Source: Leptobrachium leishanense
Taxonomy: Eukaryota; Chordata; Amphibia; Anura; Megophryidae
Direction of reading: 5' to 3'
Assembly: GCA_009667805.1 (NCBI GenBank)
Contig: CM019064.1
Span: 386,074,049-386,138,048, forward strand
DNA length: 64,000 nt
Shown here: in pieces, positions 21,600 to 30,939 of the stretch
Layout of the letters: every line of letters begins with the position of its first letter
How positions within the stretch are numbered: the first letter of the stretch is position 1
Notes under the pieces: model-generated
The model's input: the letters and a program-made list of their open reading frames with translations, nothing else
What the model was told of the DNA's origin: nothing
Databases searched by the model: none
Position numbers and translations under genes: made by a program

Positions 21600-21965
21600 C
21601 CATGTGAGCTGGCGGGGTAATATATCCATGTGTGAGCTGCTGGAGCAATATATTAATGTGAGCTGCTGGGGCAATATATATGGATATATTGCTACTGGGG
21701 CAATATATCCATGTGTGAGCTGCTGGGGCAATATATCCATGTGTGAGCTACTGGGGCAATATATCCATGTGTGAGCTGCTGGGGCAATACATCCATGTCT
21801 GAGCTACTGGGGCAATATATCCATGTGTGAGCTGCTGGGGTAATATATTAATGTGAGCGGCTGGGGCAATATATCCATGTGAGCTGCTGGGGCAATATAT
21901 TAATGTGAGCTGGTGGGGTAATATAGCCATGTGTGAGCTGCTGGGGCAATATATTAATGTGAGCT
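21600..21965. repeat. Minisatellite, unit GAGCTGCTGGGGCAATATAT
   Basis: About twelve units of 26-33 bp of the form GTGAGCTGCTGGGGCAATATA followed by TCCATGT or TAATGT. Variation in unit length and in the TATCCATG/TATTAATG tail marks two unit types. Confidence 0.92.
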
Positions 21966-22260
21966 GGGAGGGGGGAACCCTGGCCCATGGTATGGAAAGG
22001 GTTTGCAGGGCTTTTCTCACATGTCTTACTACTTGATCTTGTACTTGATTGGGGGGGGGTATGCAATCAAAGGGTTGGCCCCAGGCATCAAAAGCCCTCT
22101 GCACGCCACTGCGCTCGTGGCTTTTCTGTGCCTATCCTCTGGTTTGTGTGTCCTACACTTTGATATATAAGATTTGCAAACCAACACTAGAGCTGGAATG
22201 AGGACTGATTCCAGATCACTTCTAATTCGTTCTGTGAGTGCAAAAAAAATAAATAATAAT
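21966..22260. other. No recognisable gene
   Basis: Contains a GGGGGGG run and short AT-rich tract; nothing supported. Confidence 0.45.
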
Positions 22261-22261
22261 A

Positions 22262-22560
22262 ATATAATAATAAAGCGACAATTGCGCCTTCTAATGCCAG
22301 GTATAAAGTGATTTCACGAGAGCAAAATCACTTTATACCAGGCATAAAATACAGCCTCCACATTTGTACTCGCCTCCAGGACTCCTGATCCACAGTCTAA
22401 TTTCTGCAAAATCAGAAGATCAAGGAAAAATAGTTCCTTGTTCTCAATCCGCCAGAACTTGCACAGCATGCGATCGCATTAACGAGATCTTGTGCAGCTC
22501 TTAGGCAAATGCTCAATGGAGTCCTATGGACTCCAGAGTGTATCTTTCACCCCTCGATGC
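22262..22560 (-). mobile_element. M2-like mosaic MITE
   Basis: Carries the M2 hairpin (GTATAAAGTGATTTCACG and GCAAAATCACTTTATACC, 22301-22341) and the ATGGAGTCCTATGGACTCCA palindrome (22516-22535). Ends are not clear. Confidence 0.55.
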
Positions 22561-22606
22561 AGTAGTACTTTGCTTCCTCAAAGGGAGCTTAGTGAATACT
22601 CTCTTA

Positions 22607-23056
22607 GGCTAGGGTCAGACGAGCGTGATTTCTACGGACTGTACGTCCGTGCACACGGACGTACGTTAGTACGGAAGATGCAGTAGTGGCCAGACAGTCC
22701 GTTTTTTTCACTGACGTATATATTTTGACGGATGTAGGAGGGAAAATAAATTAAAAAGCAAAACCATTTTGTCCGTGAAAAATGCTGGACGTATAAATGC
22801 AGTCCGTCTGACCACGTTCCATCACTCACACACAAAGCTATGCGGACGTTGCGGACGCAGCGCACTTTGTGCGGCCGTTCTAGCGGTTGTACGTTCTTGC
22901 CTGCCTTGCGTCCGTGGGCCTCGGCCGTTGTGCGTCCGCAGTTCAGTGCGGACGTACTTCGTGTAACGGGCTCCGATGGGCTTCCTGTCATGCTATCACG
23001 GACGTACTTTTAGGCGCAATCACGGACGTGAACACTACGCTCGTCTGACAGCAGCC
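22607..23056. mobile_element. S3 Harbinger-type MITE, inverted copy
   Basis: 450 bp, ends GGCTAGGGTCAGACGAGCG and, inverted, GGCTGCTGTCAGACGAGCG; flanks TTA on the left and TAA on the right. Near-identical body to the copy at 8901 in the opposite direction. Confidence 0.88.
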
Positions 23057-23068
23057 TAAAGTGTAGAC

Positions 23069-23247
23069 CAGTGGTTCCCAACTGCAGTCCTCAAGTACCC
23101 CTAACAGGTCAGGTTTATATCTGAAGCACAGCACAGGTGATATGATTTGCTGCTCAGCGATTGCAGTGTTCAGTCTGCATTTCCCCATGGGAATCCTTAA
23201 AACCTGGCCTGTTAGGGGTACTTGAGGACTGCGGTTGGGAAGCACTG
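23069..23247. mobile_element. H1 hAT-type MITE
   Basis: Ends CAGTGGTTCCCAACTGCAG and, inverted, CAGTGCTTCCCAACCGCAG. Perfect 8-bp duplication GTGTAGAC (23061-23068 and 23248-23255). Confidence 0.93.
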
Positions 23248-23255
23248 GTGTAGAC

Positions 23256-24053
23256 AAAGAGATATTGTAGCAGAGGTTTGCTTACTTCTCTTCCATGAAC
23301 ACCAGAACCATCTTTCAATGCCTACCATTCCAATACAGAACATACTTGACGCTGCAAGTTACTTACTGATTTGCACCTATTGCTAGGGGAGCCAGGCATG
23401 ATTTATTTTGCACGCAAACATAACTGTGGTTTGCACAATACCTCAATGGCAACCACATCACTTTACTTCATTACAAAAGCAATATTGTCAGATTTTACAA
23501 ATTTTTTGATATTTGCTGAATAGTGTTGGTTGATATACATTGGATACAATAGAAAAATTAAAGTGGTAATTTCTGGCAGTGTGTATAGCCCTCTCTGTGC
23601 ATAGTCGCTTGTAATTAGAGCTGTTTGAGCAAGACACACATTTTGTTTTTTTGGATGCTTCCCCTAGCTAGACAGTATAGACTACATAGTGAGCGGTGCG
23701 TCTGGGTGCGGCCAGAATGCTGCTCATCGCTTACTCTGATCTGCAGAGACTCTGGGAAGGTTTGGCAGTCCCACCCAGAGCTCTAGGGCAACAACCTTGA
23801 CAGAATCAGATCAGGGAGACATCCTTGCCACGCCCGTCTAAGGCAATACCTGCTTTCTCCTGCTCGCTAGCACAGTTTTACTGTAAAAGAAAAAAGCTTG
23901 CGTTTAGTATTGCTTGAATACCCCAAATCTAACACTGGTAAGACTACGTAATATCAACCTAATAGTTACATATTCTGCATTTACCTTTCCACATCCAATT
24001 TGACACTAATAGGAGTCATAAAAATAGTATAAAGGAGAAGGTACACATAGATC
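23256..24053. other. No recognisable gene or repeat
   Basis: Nothing supported. Confidence 0.45.
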
Positions 24054-24061
24054 CTCTACAC

Positions 24062-24276
24062 CAGTGGTCCCCAACCGAGGCCCTCAGGACCCTCTAACTG
24101 TTAAAGGTTGCTGACCCCTGCTCTAACAGATCAGATTTTAAGGATCATCTTGGGTAAATGCAGACTGAATCCTGCAATCACTGAGCAGTAAATCAGATCA
24201 CCTGTGCTGTGCTTCATATATCTGGCAAACCTGGCCTGTAAGTAGGCCCTGAGGATCAGGGTTGGGGGACTCCCTG
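24062..24276. mobile_element. H1 hAT-type MITE
   Basis: Ends CAGTGGTCCCCAACCGAGG and a degenerate right end. Flanks CTCTACAC and CTCTAAAC agree at 7 of 8 bases. It holds an extra segment GTTGCTGACCCCTGCTC from an H3-like end. Confidence 0.8.
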
Positions 24277-24284
24277 CTCTAAAC

Positions 24285-24968
24285 AAGGGCTCGACAACCC
24301 TGGCCCCCCTGATCCTTTTTGCGAACTACATGAGGTTCAGAGGCGCGTTCAATACCTCAGCCGCTGCAAGTACTAAATTAGCAACTTGCCATTGAATGCC
24401 GTTCTGCCGCTCAGTGCTCAGCACTGCTAACTTAGCACTTGCAGCGACCCGAGGAGATGCTGCGAGTAGCTGAGTGTGACGTAGTAAAGATGGCCGCCGC
24501 CATGAAGCAAGTAACAATTCCGTACAGCAATGTTAATTTTGAGGTTTTTGTTCACCAAAGCACAAAATATTTATTTATTATTTACCCCTGCACATAGACA
24601 TATATTACAGCTCAATTATATTTTGTTTCAGAAGTAAACATAACGTTTATTCAATCAAAACTATCATTTGTGGTGTGTGCATACAAAACGGAATTGTGCT
24701 GACTGCTTTTCTTTATCATATATACCTCAACTGTTGTCCAAGTCATACGAAAAACAATCTGAATCTTTCATTAAGAAATCGTCGGCCATTTTACTTCAAA
24801 ATTCGCATCCAAAGCGTTCAATGACACTGCTGCAGCAAACTGAATTGCTGCGCTGCAGCAATTCAGCAGCTGCTGAGGTATTGAACGGGGCTCAGGCAAT
24901 CTAATGAGTACCGAAGCATCATGGGAGGTGTAGTTTCAAAAATCTGAAAGGCCAAAGTTGCTGAACCC
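24285..24968. mobile_element. H3 hAT-type MITE split by an inserted element
   Basis: The left end CAAGGGCTCGACAACCCTGG and right half with GCATCATGGGAGGTGTAGTT and TTGCTGAACCC are H3 parts. They are separated by an element with its own inverted ends (next entry). Confidence 0.6.
24342..24890. mobile_element. Unclassified MITE with GTTCAATACCTCAGC ends
   Basis: Left end GCGCGTTCAATACCTCAGCC, right end inverted CCCCGTTCAATACCTCAGC. Inner halves carry GCTGCAAGTACTAAATT and CTGCTGCAGC repeats. No ORF of note. The class is unknown. Confidence 0.6.
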
Positions 24969-24974
24969 AACACG

Positions 24975-25705
24975 TTACTATAAATCTATGTACATATATT
25001 CATTGGATTTCATGCATTAGGTCTATTTGCAAACTGCTCACCTGTCATTTCCATCATGTACAACCTGTACACAGTGAAACAGCATTCCTCCCAGGACCAT
25101 AGTGTTACATAAAACAATACAAACTATACTATGCACAACTGAAATAGAATACATTAATATATACGTAGCTAGTGAAAATTCAATAAATTAAAACCTGACC
25201 CTGCCCAAAGCTGCCTAAAGTGCCTGTTTGCAATGACCTGCAATAACATGGACAATAGACAGAACATAAGAGATTGCAAAAGAGGTAGAATAATTCACCA
25301 GTAGAATATTAGATGTATGTGTGTGAGCAGGTGTAAATATTATCAGTGTAGTTATAGAGTACCGAGGAGTCTGGAAGGTTCTGGCATGTTTCATTTAAGC
25401 CTCCATTGAGTAATATTTAACAGTAATTTTGCACTTTATATTTGTGTTTCAATGTGTGCTACAAAAGAATAAAATTGCATTTTGATGCTCCTTAGCTGTA
25501 AATTAAATCTTATTTTTTTGTTGTCGTCGTGATGCTGGGAGTAAAATGTCATTTAAGTGACTCATGTAACAAGATCCGGTGACTGCTTTAAAACCCAGAC
25601 AATGACTTCTGAAAAGAGTTGACCTGGTCGTGATGCCTGGTTTAAGTCACTAATGTCATCTGCCGGCGCAGATTATCCTGCTTACCGTCCACAATGTAAC
25701 ATAGC
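24975..25705. other. No recognisable gene or repeat
   Basis: AT-rich; nothing supported. Confidence 0.45.
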
Positions 25706-25710
25706 CCTTA

Positions 25711-26969
25711 GGCCCGGGTCAGACGAACTCAGTGTTCACATCCGTGTTGCTGCACAGTTTAACGTCTGTCGTAGCATAGAATCATGAGCAATCGAGACCC
25801 ACACATGAAGTACATGCGCACCAAACTGCACACGCACAACGCACGTGGCAAACGGACGCAAGTTAGGCAAGAACGTAAAACCGCTACCACGGAAGCGCAG
25901 AGTGCGCCACGTCCGTGTAGCGTTCTGTGTGTGATGTCAGACGCAGCGCATTTGCGACATCCAGCACCTTGACGCACAAAATGGCTTTTCATATCCTTTT
26001 CAAATTTTTATCATTTTTCATATTAATTTTCAGGGTTATTCAAAGAGATTCGAAAAGTCACCGCACGTTCAGTGACTTTTCGTTCTCTTCAATTCGGTTC
26101 CTTTTGCCGATCCCATTTCGGTGACCCTGCGGTGTATTCAGCAAGCACCACAGGGTCCCCGAATTGCAGGGAAAAGTCACCGCAAACCTGACGAAAACTA
26201 ACCGCAAAACCCACCGAATGCACGCCGAAAACAAGCAAAAACATCTGGATTAACCTTCGAAAAACCCGAGCAGGAGCCGATCACACAGAGCCGAAGCAGC
26301 TGAGAAGCAGAGGAGGCAGTGAATAAATTAGCAAAACCGTTTGTATGAATCTGGGAAAATGAAACGCTGTTTGCAAAGAAACTACTGAGCGAAAATGTCT
26401 GAAATTTACACAGGAGGTCCAGGGAATGATAATAAAGAGGGCTGTTACAGAAAAAATAAGTAAACTTAAAAAAAAAATTAAAAAAAATCGGACTTTTTGC
26501 TGCAGAATTTTATAATGAACGGTTTATTAGATATTGAATTAAAACGGGAATATTTTTAACATTGAAGCCTATGGGATTCTCCTGAATAAATTTGCCGAAT
26601 TAAACCACCGAATGGCAGGGCATTAGGGGAACCTTTCACTGCTGGTTTGTGTTCTCTGAATAGCCGAAGCAGTGCTTTTTTATGGGGTTTTCACTGCCCT
26701 CGAACAGGCACCGTATGTGCAGGCAATTCGCCAGGATTTGGGGAATTGCTTGCTCTCTGGATAGCCGAATGGCTATCAGCGTTCGGTTACCTTTCTCAAG
26801 CAATTCGGATCTCTTTGGATAACCCTGTTTGTTTCACATGGTACTCTTTTTTTTCTACGTCCGTCAAGAAAAACGGATCATGTGGTGTCTACAGTATCTT
26901 CCGTCAGTACGTCTGTCCGTTATGCACGCACGCAGAGTGCGCTCAGACTGCGTTCATCTGACATTTGCC
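25711..26969. mobile_element. S2 Harbinger-type MITE split by an M1 long element
   Basis: Ends GGCCCGGGTCAGACGAACTC and a right end CATCTGACATTTGCC. Flanked by TTA and TAA. The two halves join in the AT-rich centre of S2, as judged from the copy at 17859-17960. Confidence 0.85.
26031..26827. mobile_element. M1 long element (797 bp)
   Basis: Ends CAGGGTTATTCAAAGAGAT and, inverted, CAGGGTTATCCAAAGAGATC. TTT flanks on both sides; the uninterrupted S2 copy near 17904 (ATTAATTTTGTTTC) confirms a 3-bp duplication. A close relative is at 47899. No ORF with a domain. Confidence 0.88.
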
Positions 26970-27071
26970 TAAATGTGCAGAGGGTCTCAACAACATCTGC
27001 ACAATTATTTAAGAAGGGAAGGGTGTCATTTTTTTTGGCCAGTGCGTTCCATTAATGCCCCTCCAGCTTAA

Positions 27072-27332
27072 CTCCTTGCTGCCGGGGGACGTTCTATGAC
27101 GTCCACGCTGCGGGAGGGCTATGAAGACGAATGGAGTACAGGTACGCCCTGCTGTCTTCAGTGGGCCGCCTCGGCCCCTCTCCGCAGCCGACGCTGAAAC
27201 CAGGCTGTCCCCCTGCAGCCAATGACAAGTGCCGCACGTCGACTGAAAATCAGCAACTCGCAAGGCATACCTGTGCGCCTCGCCGGTGTTAACCCACCCC
27301 TAACAGGGTGACACCCGCCTGTCGTTAAGGGG
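27072..27332. mobile_element. TTAA-target MITE
   Basis: Flanked by TTAA (27068-27071 and 27333-27336). Ends CTCCTTGCTGCCGGGGG and, inverted, CCCCTTAACGACAGGCGG; GC-rich body sharing GCAGCCAATGAC with the element at 20170. Confidence 0.65.
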
Positions 27333-27336
27333 TTAA

Positions 27337-27770
27337 TCAGCATCCGGACTTCATTCTGTTGATACATTGTATATTCATTCTGCTAATGCTATCCACACAT
27401 ACAGTGCATAGAAAGCTATATATATAGAAATAAAATATTTATTCTGCCTCATATCTACGGCCTTTTCCTTTGAGGTGGTGCGAAATAGAAGCATAAGGTA
27501 GATCCTAAAGTCAGCAGCAGAGAACAAGCTACTTCATGGCTTCAATCAGTAGGGTGTAGAAGTGTAACTCTACTCCTTGGGGAAAAAAAGCAGTCAGTCT
27601 GAGAGGCCTGGGGTCCTCCTGGAAGAAAATACTGAAATGCCTGCATCTGCATGCAAACTATGAGCCCTGTATCAGAAATGGGATGCTACTACCTAAGCAT
27701 TTAGGGGTGCGTATCACACCTCCCTATCTCTGGAGTACTGAGAGCCGCTGGTCGCAGAAAGAATGCTAGT
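27337..27770. other. No recognisable gene or repeat
   Basis: Nothing supported. Confidence 0.45.
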
Positions 27771-27774
27771 TTAA

Positions 27775-28201
27775 GGCTGGGGTCAGACCAGCGCACTTTT
27801 AACGTGCGTTCTGGCGCACATAATTACGGCCGCACTAGCAGCAAATGACGGGCAATGACGGCCAATATACGATGTACGGCCGCACAAAAGTCCGGCCGTG
27901 CAACGCAAGTGGAATTTGAACGCATTTTTTTGAGAACGCAGAACCGCTAGTACTGACGTACTGAGTGCGCAGCTGCGGCATAGCGGCGTGTTTGCGTGAT
28001 TAGGAGATGTCAGACGCTGCTAATGTCCAGCCTACATAACGTCCAGACACAAAAAGAGTTTTATTGACGATCCGTACAAAATCACGCCCAAAAATGCACG
28101 TCGTCTGACCGTTTTTGCGCATTCCGTGAAAAAATACGTCAATGCATTCGGACGCACTTTTTCACGTTCGCGGGGAAAAATGCTTTCGTCTGACCCTAGC
28201 C
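27775..28201 (+). mobile_element. S1 Harbinger MITE (427 bp)
   Basis: Same orientation as the complete element at 14212. Its first ~270 bp follow that element's left end (GCAAATGACG, CATAGCGGCGTGTTTGCGTG) and its last ~120 bp the right end (GCGCATTCCGT, CGCACTTTTTCACGTTCGCG), with the coding interior missing: a deletion derivative. Confidence 0.93.
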
Positions 28202-28204
28202 TTA

Positions 28205-28525
28205 GGACTGGGTTAATTCCCCTTTCTCACACATAATGGTCTATTCACAAAGCACTGAAATTCTGTGCAGTTTTCGGTGCTTTCTGTTTGGGCGCACGTC
28301 AGCGATTGCATTTTGTCGGAAATATGGTGAATTCACTATTTAGCGACTGGTCACTGTATTTTTCCAAAAGTGGAGTTGCTGAAAAACGTTATCTGATGTT
28401 GGCGAAAACTGTAAATTTGTGCCACTAACCGCCAAATTGCCCCAGATTGGCAAAAAAAAAAGGAAAGGAAGTCTCCTATTCTTCTAACAGGAGTTTAACG
28501 ATATTTTATTCATGCTGATGAGCCA
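28205..28525. other. No recognisable gene or repeat
   Basis: Nothing supported. Confidence 0.4.
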
Positions 28526-28529
28526 GTGC

Positions 28530-28694
28530 ATGAAAAATGCAACCCTGCAGTATGTAGCAATTCCTTTTTTGAAAGTGATTTTCCTCCTGAAGTATATACG
28601 TTATACATGTTACAGGGCAGCTCCTTCCCTGTGCTCTCTCTCTGCATGAAATAGTAATACGTGTCCAGGAAACCACGACTGATCAGGCAACCCT
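28530..28694. mobile_element. H2 hAT-type MITE, right half only
   Basis: Ends in the H2 right terminus (GTGTCCAGGAAACCACG then GGCAACCCT) with the TGCATGAAATA body motif; the left terminus is missing. It is directly followed by a second H2 copy. Confidence 0.65.
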
Positions 28695-28699
28695 AACTT

Positions 28700-29135
28700 A
28701 GCGATGCCAGATCGGCCATGTTTTCCTGGACACATATTTATTCCGCCTGAGAGACAGTGTATGAAAATATAACCCTGCAGTATGCATATTTCCTACATAT
28801 TTATTTTCTGTTAATCTGTATATTTGTTTTGTGTTAATTTCTTGCATTTTACTACTTTTGTATTTCTGTAACCATGTTCTTGAGCCCAGGACATACTTGA
28901 AAACGAGAGAAATCTCAATGTATCCCTCCTGGTAAAATCCTTTATAAATAAATAAATAAATAAATAAATAAATGTAGATTCCATATATTACAGGTAAGAA
29001 ATCCCAGGTGGCCTGCCTTGATTCTCTTCCTGCAGGGCATAAATTACACATGATGCAGGGCAGCATTTTTCCCTGGGCTCCCCTCTGCATGAAATACTAA
29101 TGTGTCCAGGATAACATGGTGGATCTGGCAACCCT
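28700..29135. mobile_element. H2 hAT-type MITE split by a LINE tail
   Basis: Left end GATGCCAGATCGGCCATG, right end GGATCTGGCAACCCT, with CATGTTTTCCTGGACACAT at both ends. The centre is interrupted at about 28787-28980. Confidence 0.75.
28787..28980 (+). mobile_element. Non-LTR retrotransposon 3' tail with (AAAT)n
   Basis: Sequence of the form ACTTGAAAACGAGAGAAATC then CCTCCTGGTAAAATCC, ending in (AAAT)n (28947-28972). This resembles the 3' ends of vertebrate LINEs with short A-rich microsatellite tails. Severely 5'-truncated; the clade is uncertain. Confidence 0.5.
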
Positions 29136-29192
29136 ATCCTATCTGGACCTCTGAAGTAAAGGGATTTGAGTTTCTACTGTGGAAGCCAAATA

Positions 29193-29480
29193 TTAGGGAT
29201 GTGCATTTCGTTTTGTACCGATTCGTTATTCTCACGAAACGGGCCGATTCGGTGCTTCGGATTCGTCCGATGTTCCGGCCCGGCATCGAAATACACCATC
29301 CGAAATATTTCCCGATACGAAACAAGAAAAGTTCGTTATTTCGTATGGACATGAAATTTATAAAATCGCAAGTCATTTTCGTTCTATTCGTGATTTCGGT
29401 TCCGTTTCGGTTCATTTCGGACAACGTATTTTCGTATCGTTTCGAGTCCGTTTCGGTTCCGTTGCTGATTTTGTAATTTA
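29193..29480 (+). mobile_element. GGATGTGC-family hAT-like MITE fragment
   Basis: Starts TTAGGGATGTGCATTTCG like the element at 14813 and has the same TTCGG/CGAAA-rich body. The right end was not found, so the copy is truncated. Confidence 0.55.
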
Positions 29481-29837
29481 TACGTCAGTCACTTTTTTCA
29501 CTTGTTCCAGTGCAAAATTCCCATTTTTATATGGTAAAGCATTTACAGCAAGAAGTGTCTGCATTTATTTATTTGTTAGGATTATTTTTGCTTTTTTCGT
29601 GAATTTTTGGGTTAATATTTAGGGTTCTTCCTAACTTATTTTAAATGTATAGAGAGGTCTGTCTTTTTCTTTGCAGAACACATACAGCTGGATTATCTTC
29701 TCACAGTCCGTCCGTATGTGTTCTGTTCAGCAATGAATTTTGATACAATACATTTTTGTCAGTATTAGTACCTGTCGTTATCCATGCTGCTGAAATGAAG
29801 AAATAGATCGATAATATGTGTTTCTCTATCGACGACT

Positions 29838-30921
29838 TATGACGGAATGGGATGTTGTTCCGCCTGCGGGTGTGCTCAATCTGCGTGACCCCTTCGCTTA
29901 CCGCTGGCCCGACTACCGAGTGACGCGCACTCGGGTCTCGTGCGGCCTGGCGTGACCCTGGGGAAGGGTTAGCGGGCGGTGGAGGGGACCCCTGCCTAGA
30001 ACCAGCCCGACCACTGAGCCATACGGCACTCAGCGTCCCGAGCAGCTGGTTCACTGACCTTGCGGGTGTGGGACGTCCGTGGAGATCGGATCTGCCAGCC
30101 GCGGAGGAATCTTCGGTTCGATGTGGGAAACGTTTCGGATCTTGCGGGAAACGTTTCCGATCGCGGTGCGGGTAACTTTTCGGATCTCGGTGAACGACTT
30201 TTCGGATCGGACCAGGGCGGAAGGAATCTTCGGATCTGCCGGGATGGGCGAGGGATTCGGATCGCACCGCAATCCCTCGCAATACCGAAGCGCGGTACGC
30301 GGCCGCGCCCTTCGGTTCGGATCTCTGAATTTCCCCGATCGAATCTTCGGATGTAGCGCCGCTGCCCTGATGCTCGATGCAGGGTCAGCGCGCTCGATTC
30401 GGATCGGATGGGCACCGTATTCTGAGGCCGCGGGGGACACTCAGATCCGAAATACGGCGGAGAATCAAGCCACACCAGACACAGCTGAATGTACTGCAGG
30501 AACTGCCTTTATTGTTTACATTACAGACTTTTATTACTTCTCATTATAATTAGAATACAATGGGACTCCTTGCCCGCCCTCCCGGGACCCATTGGCCACC
30601 ATCCTTCAGGGAGTCGCCAATTCGGACCGGATGGTCCGAATCGGCCATTTTGCGATCCGAACCGGATGGTTCGGATCGGCCATTTTCCGAATCGAAATTC
30701 CAACTGCGCCACAAGAATCGGAAAATGGCGGCGAGCAAGGCAAACAAAGGGAAAAATACATCACACCATAATCAACGGGGAACACTTTATTACACCACAC
30801 CACACAATGTCACATCTAAATAAAATAACGAAAACAAGGTGCGTGCCACCACACCCAAGTGTCCATGTCACCACTGTCACTGCGCCGCCCCTGGCTGAGG
30901 GTGCTGGGCCATCCCGTGACA
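29838..30921 (-). repeat. 3' LTR
   Basis: In element orientation it runs TGTCACGGGATGG ... CATTCCGTCATA. It contains a minus-strand AATAAA at 30508-30513 and many GATCCGAA motifs. It lacks one C near 29936 and has one extra C near 30007 relative to the other LTR. Confidence 0.93.
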
Positions 30922-30938
30922 CTCCTCCCCCTCCCCCA
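30922..30938 (-). promoter_or_regulatory. Polypurine tract
   Basis: On the minus strand CTGGGGGAGGGGGAGGAG lies directly upstream of the 3' LTR, where plus-strand DNA synthesis is primed in LTR elements. Confidence 0.85.
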
Positions 30939-30939
30939 G

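Noticed and set aside
21293..21607. CpG island promoter with a 104-codon gene
   Set aside because: GC-rich, but no recognisable product, and it leads straight into a minisatellite; many repeats here are equally CpG-rich.
29996..30549. Arg/Ser-rich frames of 129-159 codons in the LTRs on both strands
   Set aside because: The same frames occur in both LTRs; GC-rich sequence with few stops explains them. No domain, and the opposite strand is equally open.
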